The notes below the pieces were generated by a model. That model saw nothing but the letters and a program-made list of their open reading frames with translations. It made no database searches and had not been told where the DNA came from. DNA of 64,000 bases. It comes from JBCBUE01 sp039818285 (GTDB lineage Bacteria > Planctomycetota > Phycisphaerae > Phycisphaerales > Phycisphaeraceae). How positions within the stretch are numbered: position 1 is the stretch's first letter; the number at the start of each line of letters is the position of its first letter. This document shows positions 8,831-16,353 of this stretch, in pieces. The stretch is from contig JBCBUE010000005.1 of NCBI GenBank assembly GCA_039818285.1, forward strand, positions 1-64,000, given 5' to 3'. The position numbers were made by a program, and so were the translations under genes.

Positions 8831-10693
8831 CTACTGGCCGACCGCTCGAAAACGACTCGCGAAGAGAATCGCCCCCAGGCCCACCAGCGCGAGCGTGCTG
8901 GGCTCGGGGACCTCGAACGCGCCGATGTCGGGAGCCAATCCGAAGGGGCGGTCGAAGCCGCGTTGGTCGGTGGGCAGGCTGGTGAAGCCGTTGTCGATCG
9001 CTGCGGTTTCGATCCCGAGCGCCTGGGTGAGCGTTGGGCCGCCGTTGTCGGCCAGAGGCTGGAGGTCGGCGATCGCGTTGAGCAGGTCGGTGAGTTCGTC
9101 GAAGAGTCCCTCACCGCTGTCGTCCAGGAGGTTGTAGCCGAGCGAGTCGAGGACGGCCTCGCTGCTCTCGACGTTGGGCCCGAAGAGCGCGGAGTTGCCG
9201 GCGAGGATGGTGTTGAGGAGGGTCGAGAGGCCGTCGGGGTTGGGGTCGCCGCCGAGGAGAAGGCCACCGCCGCGTTCGGTGGCGGAGTTGTCGGCGATGG
9301 TCGAGCTCTCGATGGTGGCTTTGCCGGTGATGAGATAGATGCCGCCGCCGCGGCCCGCCTCGGACAAGCCGGGGACCAGGTCGAGCAGGCCGGTCGTGCT
9401 GTTGCCGGTGACGGTGCTGTTCTGCATGAGCAGCCGGCTGGATTCGCGGTCGACGTAGATGCCGCCGCCCCCGCCGCCGACGGTGTTGTTGGCGATCAGG
9501 CTCTCGATGACTTCGACGATTGCTTCGGCGGCGTTGATGCCGCCGCCGAACCCGTTGACGGCGTGGTTGTCCGCGACCGTCGAGCGGACCAGGCGGAGAG
9601 TCGGCGGGCCGGAGTCGCGGTTAAAGCCTTGGATGATGTAGATGCCGCCGCCGTCGCCGCCATCGCCGCGGGCGACGTCGGTGCGCTGGGCGGTGTTCCC
9701 GGTGATCGTCGAGTCCTCGATGGTGATCTGGCTGCCGCCGAAGATCGCCATGGCGCCGCCGAAGCCCGCGTCGCTGTCGGTGATCGAGCTGTTGCGGATG
9801 GTGGCGTCGGAGAAGTTGGAGAAGTAGAACGCGCCACCGGCGTTAGACGAATCCGCGTCGTTGTCGGTCATCGTGACGCCGTCGATCAGGAGCGTGGTTT
9901 CCCGGTTGTACGCCACGCCGCCGCCGCTGGCGTTGTTGCCGGTGAACTCGGAGTTGGTGACCGAGAACATGCTGTCGCCGCGGTTGTTTTCGCGGACGGC
10001 GAACCCGCCGCCGAGCCTGCCCAGGTTGTTGGTGAAGGTCGAGTTATCGATCGCGACCTTAACGCCGTCGGGGTCCCACGATTGGTCGGCGTCGACGTAG
10101 ATGGCGCCGCCCCAGCCGTTCTCGGCGCCGTTGCCAGAGAAGCTGGTGTTTCCGATGTTAAGCTGGTTGCCCTCGCCGCCTAGGGCGTAGATGGCGGCGC
10201 CGTTGCCGGCGACGTTCTCGAAGAAGTTGCTGTTCGCGACGTTCAGCGTGCCCCGTTCGAGGAACACGCCGCCGCCGGACGTCAGCGGGTTGCGGTCGAG
10301 CGCGTTGCTGCTCGGCTCGACGTACGCATTCTGGACCGTGAGCCCGTTGAGCGTGAGCGCGCCGGAGAAGCTCGATCCCGACAGGTTCGCGTCAGCGCCG
10401 ACGCGGAAGATGCGCGTGCTGCCCTGTCCGTCGAGCGTGATCTGCTGCCCGCCGTTGATGGTGATGGGCGAGAGGATGCGGGGCAGCTCGGTCTCCAGCG
10501 GGATCGTGCCGCTGACCTCGAAGAAGATCTGGCTCGGGTCGAGGCCCTCGTTCGACAGGTCGATGGCTTGCTGCAGCGAGCCCGGGCCGCTGGGGTTGAG
10601 GTTCGTGACGTTGAACACGCCGGCGAAGGCCGGGGCCGAGAGCCCGCAGGCGAGTAAGAGCGAAGCGGTTCGGGTCATCGTCGGTGAGTGCAT
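8831..10693 (-). CDS. Secreted right-handed beta-helix protein with PEP-CTERM tail
   Basis: A 620-aa exported protein with signal peptide (MTRTASLLLACGLSAPAFA, cleavage near residue 24) and a GGAG ribosome-binding site about 7 nt before the ATG at 10693. The body is built of many short repeats of the form (S/T)xFxxNxAxxGGAIY and GGGGIY, the pattern of polymorphic outer-membrane/parallel beta-helix proteins. Runs such as VIESLIANNTVGGGGGGIY repeat every 25-30 residues. The end has the PEP-CTERM signature (VPEPSTLALVGLGAILFASRFR). The family is surface-displayed and often binds or acts on polysaccharides, but no catalytic residues are evident. It belongs to the minus-strand PEP-CTERM array, 57 bp upstream of the frameshifted gene. 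Confidence 0.85.
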   Translation of the reverse strand: MHSPTMTRTASLLLACGLSAPAFAGVFNVTNLNPSGPGSLQQAIDLSNEGLDPSQIFFEVSGTIPLETELPRILSPITINGGQQITLDGQGSTRIFRVGADANLSGSSFSGALTLNGLTVQNAYVEPSSNALDRNPLTSGGGVFLERGTLNVANSNFFENVAGNGAAIYALGGEGNQLNIGNTSFSGNGAENGWGGAIYVDADQSWDPDGVKVAIDNSTFTNNLGRLGGGFAVRENNRGDSMFSVTNSEFTGNNASGGGVAYNRETTLLIDGVTMTDNDADSSNAGGAFYFSNFSDATIRNSSITDSDAGFGGAMAIFGGSQITIEDSTITGNTAQRTDVARGDGGDGGGIYIIQGFNRDSGPPTLRLVRSTVADNHAVNGFGGGINAAEAIVEVIESLIANNTVGGGGGGIYVDRESSRLLMQNSTVTGNSTTGLLDLVPGLSEAGRGGGIYLITGKATIESSTIADNSATERGGGLLLGGDPNPDGLSTLLNTILAGNSALFGPNVESSEAVLDSLGYNLLDDSGEGLFDELTDLLNAIADLQPLADNGGPTLTQALGIETAAIDNGFTSLPTDQRGFDRPFGLAPDIGAFEVPEPSTLALVGLGAILFASRFRAVGQ

Positions 10694-10763
10694 GGGGGTT
10701 TCTCCGTGGCTGGGCGTGTCGGCGTGTCGGCCGTTTGGTTAATGGGGTTGAACAACGTGGGGA

Positions 10764-11504
10764 TCAGCGTCGCCGCCGCGCAACGAGCAGCCCGCCCAGG
10801 CCCAGCAGCGCGAGGCTGGTGGGTTCGGGGACGGGCACAAGGCGGATCCATTGGCCGGGGTCGGGTGTGCTCAGGTCGGTGGTGGAGGCCGAGCCAATCA
10901 GCTGGAAGGCGGTAAAGGGGACGTCGAAATCGCCGTCGAAGGAGGCGGGGACAACGGCCTCGATCGAAATCGAGCTGACCAGGAATGTCTCGCCGGGGGT
11001 GAGTTCGTCGAAATCGACCTCAGCGAGGAAATCGTCAGCGGGGAAAGGGTTGCCGTTGCCGTCGGTCTGGTCAGCCGCCCCAAGCAGTAATATCGGCGTG
11101 CGCGTAAAGTTGGTGAGGGCGGCCCCTGGCGGCGAGGCCACGTCCACGTTTGTCTCGAATCCGCTGAAGATAAGCAGCGGACCTCCGAAGGCCTCGAAGG
11201 TCACGAGATTGTTGCTGGAGAAGTCCGCGGGCGGGGTGATGGCGATGAGCTGGCCGGTGGGGGCTTGGGCGGTGAAGCGGACTGTGGTGTCGCCGAGAGT
11301 GCTAAAGTCGATGTCAAAGTTGTCCGGCAGTGTGGCGGCGCTCAGTGTGGCGTTGGAGAAGAGGAAACCGAAGTCGACATCAACTTCGGAAGACGCGTCG
11401 GTGAGCGTGGCGGTGAATTCGAAGTTAGCTGCGTGTGCAGGATGGGCGACGAATAGGAGGCTGATGCCGACGAAGGCTAGAGTTGTCGCGAAAGAGGATT
11501 TCAT
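10764..11504 (-). CDS. PEP-CTERM sorting domain protein
   Basis: A 246-aa secreted protein with signal peptide ending near AHPAHAA (residue about 26), a beta-rich middle with no recognised catalytic motif, and a textbook PEP-CTERM tail (PVPEPTSLALLGLGGLLVARRRR). It is the third member of the head-to-tail array. The middle region contains ASPPGAAL and LTPGETFLVSSISIEA, resembling cohesin-like or choice-of-anchor secreted proteins only in general character. Exosortase-dependent surface anchoring is known for the family; the specific role is unknown. Confidence 0.8.
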   Translation of the reverse strand: MKSSFATTLAFVGISLLFVAHPAHAANFEFTATLTDASSEVDVDFGFLFSNATLSAATLPDNFDIDFSTLGDTTVRFTAQAPTGQLIAITPPADFSSNNLVTFEAFGGPLLIFSGFETNVDVASPPGAALTNFTRTPILLLGAADQTDGNGNPFPADDFLAEVDFDELTPGETFLVSSISIEAVVPASFDGDFDVPFTAFQLIGSASTTDLSTPDPGQWIRLVPVPEPTSLALLGLGGLLVARRRR

Positions 11505-11545
11505 AAGGCTGAGTCTCTATTGATGGTTGGATTAGAAAAAGCCAT

Positions 11546-12076
11546 TCATGCACGACGCCGACGACGCGAGATCAGCAGCCCGCCTGACGCCAGCAGCGCG
11601 AGCGACGCGGGTTCGGGGACGACGGTGACGTCTAACTGCCAGTCCGAGCTGGCTTGGTCGATACCGCCGTTGTGAAAAATGTTGAAGGTGTAGTCGCCGG
11701 GGGTCGTGAACGATCCGTTGATGATGGATTGGCTGCCGTTGCCGGACTGGGAAGGGAAGGCGAAGGTGTCGGGTGTCACCAGGAGGAGGCCGATGTTAGT
11801 CGGGAGCCGTGGTGAATCGACGTGGTTGCTGATCGTGATGCTGACATCGGTGACGGTCAGGCCCGCCGGCAGAGTGAAGCGCACGGTGTCGCCATCGGAC
11901 TCGATGATGCTGCCGGTGATGGTGTTGAGGCCCGTACCCAGGTCGCCGAGGCCGGTAAACGGATCGATGCTTTCTTGGCCACCGAGGAAGTCGGTTGTCT
12001 CGGTCACGGTCAGCGGCAGGGCGAGTGCGGGGCTGGCGAGAGCCGCGGCGGCGAGGCAGGTGGTGAGTTTTTTCAT
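11546..12076 (-). CDS. Small PEP-CTERM protein, proprotein-convertase-P-like fold possible
   Basis: A 176-aa secreted protein: signal peptide MKKLTTCLAAAALASPALA, then a compact beta-rich domain with VTDVSITISNHVDSPRLPTNIGLLLVTP and a closing GDYTFNIFHNGGIDQASSDWQLDV. That pattern is similar to the P-domain/jelly-roll seen after subtilisin-like proteases. It ends in a PEP-CTERM tail (VVPEPASLALLASGGLL followed by SRRRRRA). No enzyme motif is visible. It lies between two similar small PEP-CTERM genes and is probably transcribed with them. Confidence 0.8.
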   Translation of the reverse strand: MKKLTTCLAAAALASPALALPLTVTETTDFLGGQESIDPFTGLGDLGTGLNTITGSIIESDGDTVRFTLPAGLTVTDVSITISNHVDSPRLPTNIGLLLVTPDTFAFPSQSGNGSQSIINGSFTTPGDYTFNIFHNGGIDQASSDWQLDVTVVPEPASLALLASGGLLISRRRRRA

Positions 12077-12115
12077 GGTTGCTTCGGGTTTGGTTTGGGC
12101 GTGGTGCGTGATCGA

Positions 12116-12628
12116 TCAGGCGCGGCGGCGTCGGGTGAGCAGGGCGGTCGTCCCGAGGGCGAGGAGGGTGAGAGAGGCGGGCTCGGGGACGGGGGTGATC
12201 GTGAGGGTGAAGACGTAGAGGCCGCCGTCGTTGATATCGACGGTGTAGTCGCCGGCGGGCAGGTGGCTGACGAGCAGGGTGTCGCCGTCAAAGACGCTCG
12301 CGTTGAGGATGTCGTAGGTGCCGCTGTTCAGGCCGGAGCTGATTCCCACGAAGCCGTCGTTGAGAAACCCGATGACGGAGAACTCGACGGTCGCGGCGTC
12401 GAAGGGCAGCGAGAAGTCGAAGATGTTGCCCTCGGAAAAGTTGTCGGGGTCGCTGTTGATAACGACCGTGTCGGTGGTTGGGATGGCGAGGTCCGTGGCG
12501 GATGTCGGGTCGGATTCCTCAAATCCGCCGGTGAAGTCGCTCTCGTTGATGATGATCGTGGCGTGGGTGGGGGCCGCGGCCAGGCCGATCAGGACCAGGG
12601 CAGCGGCGGCGAAGGGGAAGCGCTTCAT
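12116..12628 (-). CDS. Small PEP-CTERM protein
   Basis: A 170-aa secreted protein with signal peptide MKRFPFAAAALVLIGLAAAPTHA, a beta-rich core ending LPAGDYTVDINDGGLYVFTLTITP, and a PEP-CTERM tail (PVPEPASLTLLALGTTALL then TRRRRA). A strong AAGGAGA ribosome-binding site precedes the ATG at 12628. The closing GDYTVDI..GG..YVFTL segment resembles the equivalent part of the neighbour at 11546-12076 (GDYTFNIFHNGG), so the two may be diverged duplicates. It is the promoter-proximal member of the PEP-CTERM array. Confidence 0.8.
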   Translation of the reverse strand: MKRFPFAAAALVLIGLAAAPTHATIIINESDFTGGFEESDPTSATDLAIPTTDTVVINSDPDNFSEGNIFDFSLPFDAATVEFSVIGFLNDGFVGISSGLNSGTYDILNASVFDGDTLLVSHLPAGDYTVDINDGGLYVFTLTITPVPEPASLTLLALGTTALLTRRRRA

Positions 12629-13092
12629 GGGTGTCTCCTTGTGGTGCGTGTGATCGGTCAGGCGCGCCGCCGCTTGGCGATCGGGCGGTCGCCGAGGTGA
12701 GCTCGGCGGAGAGGGGCGGCGTTGCCCCGGCCAGTTCGGCCGTGTCGTTCGGCTGTTCGTGGAATCCGCGGCCCGGGCATGGCCGATCGCATGCCTCGGG
12801 GCGGGGAGGCGCTATGCGACCACCGCCGGGGCATGGCATGCTCCGGCTGGATAGGGGTTCACCGTTCTTACCCAGACCTCACCGCGGACAATCCTCCTCT
12901 ACTCCTTCGGGCACTGCATTCGGCCACCGCGCTAGCCATGCAACGGCGCCTCCCGGAAGTCACTGGGGTGGATGCGGCCGATCCTTTCAGGCTTTTGCAA
13001 GAAATCCCAATATCCGGCACATTGCCCTGGAATCAGGCGCAATGGGCCGCGATTCATGAGAACGATACGGCTTGCATCGCAGCGAGAGACTC
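12629..13092. other. Divergent intergenic region with a remnant PEP-CTERM gene end
   Basis: This 464-bp GC-rich stretch separates the minus-strand PEP-CTERM array from the plus-strand sigma factor gene and should contain promoters for both. Near 12648-12680 (minus strand) it repeats the arrangement seen after the 12116 gene: an Arg-rich KRRRA-stop codon string followed by GATCGGTCAC, matching RRRRA-stop with GATCGATCAC at about 12108-12128. This looks like the surviving tail of a further, deleted PEP-CTERM copy. I see no intact gene, RNA or clear promoter consensus. Confidence 0.4.
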
Positions 13093-13686
13093 ATGGCAGC
13101 GCGGACTCGTCTCAGTCTGATCCTTCGTCTCCGCGACCCGGAGGACACCGATTCGTGGGCCGAGTTCGTGTGTGTTTACGGGCCGTTTGTGTATTCGATC
13201 GCACGGGGTCGAGGGCTGCAGGACGCGGATGCGTGCGACCTGGTGCAAGACGTGATGCGGGAGGTGTCTCGGTCGGTGTCGCGGTTCGAGCCGGACCCGG
13301 CGATGGGCAAGTTCCGAGGTTGGCTGGGCGTGATCACGCGGCGGGTGCTGGCGCGGTTCTTCGAGAAGAGCAAGACGCAGGTGCCCGGGACGGGCGGCAC
13401 GGCGCACCTGGTGGGGCTGTCGAACCTCTCGGTAGACGAGGAGGAAGAGCGGTGGGACCGGGAGTTTCGGGCGCATGTGTTTCGCTGGGCGGCGGAGCGG
13501 GTGCGGGGTGAGTTTGCAGAGTCGACGTGGCGGGCGTTCTGGCTGACGGCGGTGGAGGGCGTGGCGGCGCGGGAGGCGGCGGAGGCTTGCGAGATTTCGG
13601 TGGGTGCGGTGTACATTGCTAAGAGCCGTGTGTTGAGCCGACTCCGAGAGCGAGCGGCGCAGGCCGTGGACTTGCATCTGTTATGA
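13093..13686 (+). CDS. ECF-type RNA polymerase sigma factor
   Basis: I prefer the ATG at 13093 (197 aa) to a TTG 21 bases upstream, because it gives the standard planctomycete ECF start (MAARTRLSLILRLRDPEDTDSW) and a GAGAG sequence lies just before it. Region 2 spans about residues 20-90 (VYSIARGRGLQDADACDLVQDVM; FRGWLGVITRRVLARFFEK) and region 4 about 138-187 with the helix-turn-helix AAEACEISVGAVYIAKSRVLSRLRE. No extra C-terminal domain is present. Its stop overlaps the kinase start by 4 nt (ATGA), so sigma factor and kinase are made together; in this phylum such pairs replace the usual anti-sigma system. The likely regulon, perhaps the neighbouring PEP-CTERM array, is a guess. Confidence 0.9.
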   Translation: MAARTRLSLILRLRDPEDTDSWAEFVCVYGPFVYSIARGRGLQDADACDLVQDVMREVSRSVSRFEPDPAMGKFRGWLGVITRRVLARFFEKSKTQVPGTGGTAHLVGLSNLSVDEEEERWDREFRAHVFRWAAERVRGEFAESTWRAFWLTAVEGVAAREAAEACEISVGAVYIAKSRVLSRLRERAAQAVDLHLL

Positions 13687-15899
13687 CCGTGACTCCGTGT
13701 CCTTCCGATGAAGCGTTACGCCGCGTGCTCGCGTCTGACGAATCGACGGCGGTCGATGCGGAGGTGTTGGAGCACATCGAAGGGTGCGAGGATTGCCGGC
13801 GGCGCTTGGAGCGTTTGGCGGGCGACTCGCTGACGGTTGAGACGCTGCGCGAGGCGCTCGCGGTGGAGGCTCCGAGTTCGTCGCAACTGATCGACACGAT
13901 CGCTCGGTTGTCGAGCCGAGCGATGGCTTCGGGCGGGGGCGCGACGCCGAGGTACGACGATCTGGAGCCATGGATCGAGTCGCCCGACGACAACGGTCGA
14001 TCGACGCTGGGCGGTTACGAATTGCTCGAGTGCATCGGTCGCGGCGGCATGGGCGTGGTGTTTCGCGCGCAGGACCGAACGGCGGATCGGGTGGTGGCGC
14101 TCAAGGTGATGCTGCCGGAGTTGGCGCGGGACGACCGGGCGAGGGATCGTTTCTTACGCGAGGCGAGGGCGATAGCCACGGTGCGGCACCCCAACGTGGT
14201 GGCGCTGTACGACGTCAGCGAGGTGGACGGCCTTCCGTATCTGGTCATGGAGTACGTCGGCGGCGGCTCGCTGCAGGACCGCATGCGCGACGGCGAGCCG
14301 ATGGTGGCGGCGGAGATCGTGCGGATCGGCGCCGCCGTCGCCGCGGCGCTGACCGCGTGCCACGAGCATGGCGTCGTGCATCGCGACATCAAGCCGAGCA
14401 ACGTTCTTCTCGGCGAGACCGGTGACGGCGACGAGGCGATTAGGGTCAGTGACTTTGGCCTCGCCGCCGTCGCGAGCACGCCCACGCTGACGCACCACGG
14501 CTTCCTCTCGGGCACGCCCGACTACGTGGCGCCCGAGCGGCTGAGCATCGGCGCGGCGCCCGACGAGCGGAGCGACCTGTTCAGCCTCGGCTGCCTGCTC
14601 TACACGATGGCCTCGGGGCGTGAGCCGTTCGGCGGCGACACGCCGTTGATCACGCTTCACCGTATCGCCACCGACAACCCGGCGCCTTTGCGTGTCGAGA
14701 ACCCCGCGATCCCGGCTCATCTGGAAAAGGCCATTGCTTCGCTGATGGCCAAACGGCCCGAAGATCGGCCGGCGTCGGCGAGCGTGGCGCGAGCGCTGCT
14801 GCTCGAGAATGCGCAGGTCGGTCGATCGGCGTGGCGTCAGCCTGGGGCCTGGGTCGGCGGGCTGTTGCTCGTGACGGTCGTGCTGGCGGTTGTTCTCTAT
14901 GCCGTACTACGTTCGCCCGCCCCGTCCGGTGTCGGGCCGCCGACGGCGATCGTCGTGACCACCGCGGATGAGTTGCTGGATGCCGTGGCGTCGGTGCAGG
15001 ACGACGGGTGGATCGTGCTCGACACGGACGCGACGCTGGTTGTCCCGCCGCTGTACATCGCGTGGAAGTCCGTCACGATCGCGGCGGCCGATGGGCGTCG
15101 ACCGACGATCCAGCTCGAAGTCACCGACGAGGGGCCGGCCCCGGAGTACCTCCTGCGGCTGTACTACGGGACGCTGAATCTGTCGGGCTTGCGCCTCCAA
15201 GACGACTGGCGGCCGAGCGAGCACTTGCCCCGTGTCGGTAGCAATCGCAAGGCGGCCGAGCAGTTTGCCCTGCTGAGCCTGATCGACGCCGACTTGTTTG
15301 TGGAGCGGTGCCGATTCGAGACCCGTACCATCGGTGCGGGTGTCAAGCTCGATCCCGGCAACGAGGCGGTGCTGCGAGACACGCAGGTGTTCGCGCCCGA
15401 GGGAACCGCGATCTCGTGGCACGCAATCGACAACGACGGGCTGCTGCTAGGCAACTGCGTGATCGTGGGCAACGTCGGTCTTCTCACGGCGCTGGAAGGC
15501 GACGCGGAGATCAGATGGCAGGGCTCGACCGTGCTCGCCAACGTAGCCGCTCTCGAGCTTAACCCCGTGCGTGGTCGGTTGACGGCCTGGGTGTCCGATT
15601 GCGTGATCCAATCTATGGAAGCCTTGGTGGTCGCGTCGATCGATCCGCCGTCGCTGGACGAGTTCAAGCGCACGCTTGCCTGGCACGGCGAGGGCAACCG
15701 CATCCGCGGCAGAGAGGTGCGCCTGTCCGACGGCGAGTACGCGCCGAGCTGGGCGCAGGAGCTGACGGGGTGGGCCATTGGGGATGCGGACTCGGTCTAT
15801 CGGCAGCAGCTGTTCAGCGTGCCTCACGCCGAGGCCGTCAACCGGCTGATGAGCGGCGAGCCGGTGGAAGACTTGGCTCTGGACCGAGTCGGTCGTTGA
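13683..15899 (+). CDS. Transmembrane Ser/Thr protein kinase with zinc-finger-like N-terminus
   Basis: A 738-aa Hanks-type kinase. Residues 31-38 (HIEGCEDC) form the HxxxCxxC signature of zinc-binding anti-sigma domains. The kinase domain runs about 112-375: glycine loop GRGGMGVV (119-126), ATP lysine K141, catalytic HRDIKPSN (D235, N240), metal-binding DFG (D257), and APE near 283-285. One membrane segment follows at about 389-409. The C-terminal 330 residues are extracytoplasmic and beta-helix-like (repeated LxxxxxxVLRDTQV / DGLLLGNCVIVG motifs), a plausible sensor. It is coupled to the ECF sigma gene. Reading: a membrane sensor that phosphorylates or holds the sigma factor. All key kinase residues are present, so it should be active. 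Confidence 0.92.
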   Translation: MTVTPCPSDEALRRVLASDESTAVDAEVLEHIEGCEDCRRRLERLAGDSLTVETLREALAVEAPSSSQLIDTIARLSSRAMASGGGATPRYDDLEPWIESPDDNGRSTLGGYELLECIGRGGMGVVFRAQDRTADRVVALKVMLPELARDDRARDRFLREARAIATVRHPNVVALYDVSEVDGLPYLVMEYVGGGSLQDRMRDGEPMVAAEIVRIGAAVAAALTACHEHGVVHRDIKPSNVLLGETGDGDEAIRVSDFGLAAVASTPTLTHHGFLSGTPDYVAPERLSIGAAPDERSDLFSLGCLLYTMASGREPFGGDTPLITLHRIATDNPAPLRVENPAIPAHLEKAIASLMAKRPEDRPASASVARALLLENAQVGRSAWRQPGAWVGGLLLVTVVLAVVLYAVLRSPAPSGVGPPTAIVVTTADELLDAVASVQDDGWIVLDTDATLVVPPLYIAWKSVTIAAADGRRPTIQLEVTDEGPAPEYLLRLYYGTLNLSGLRLQDDWRPSEHLPRVGSNRKAAEQFALLSLIDADLFVERCRFETRTIGAGVKLDPGNEAVLRDTQVFAPEGTAISWHAIDNDGLLLGNCVIVGNVGLLTALEGDAEIRWQGSTVLANVAALELNPVRGRLTAWVSDCVIQSMEALVVASIDPPSLDEFKRTLAWHGEGNRIRGREVRLSDGEYAPSWAQELTGWAIGDADSVYRQQLFSVPHAEAVNRLMSGEPVEDLALDRVGR

Positions 15900-16158
15900 T
15901 CCTTGCGCGGCTGTGCCCTTTCACGGGAGCTTGAGCCACCGAGGCAGAAGGACGGGTAGCCCATGGCCTCCCTGGTCGTCCCGTGGGGCCATTCGGCAGC
16001 CCGGCAGGGCACTCGGGCGCCCCGGGGCGCCGGGGGCCACACGGGGGATCCTGGTCAGCCGTGTCTTGGGAAGGGCCCAACCGGTTTTCCAACCAAACTC
16101 GCTCCGTGAGGTGCCACCGGAGGTGGCCCGCACCTGCCCTCAGAGTTGAGAAAAGCGT

Positions 16159-16190
16159 CATCCAACGCCTTGTCATGAAAGGCGTTGATG
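16159..16190. repeat. Inverted repeat in convergent intergenic region
   Basis: CAACGCCTT (16163-16171) and AAGGCGTTG (16179-16187) form a perfect 9-bp stem with a 7-nt loop; allowing one bulged C, the arms extend to CATC...GATG. It lies between the convergent kinase and six-hairpin genes, so a bidirectional terminator is possible, but there is no T-run on either side. The rest of the 454-bp gap (15900-16353) contains only GC-rich sequence and the tRNA remnant below. Confidence 0.4.
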
Positions 16191-16217
16191 GCGGATTCTT
16201 TGGAAAAGCAAGGCGAC

Positions 16218-16275
<58 letters not shown>

Positions 16276-16353
16276 GTCAGGCGGGCTAGCTTAGTCACCG
16301 CGCCTGCCTTTGGGCAATGTGGGCTTTCGACGGCCGCGAACGGCCCCACGCGG

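Noticed and set aside
16159..16190. Rho-independent terminator
   Set aside because: The stem is good but there is no T-run on either strand.
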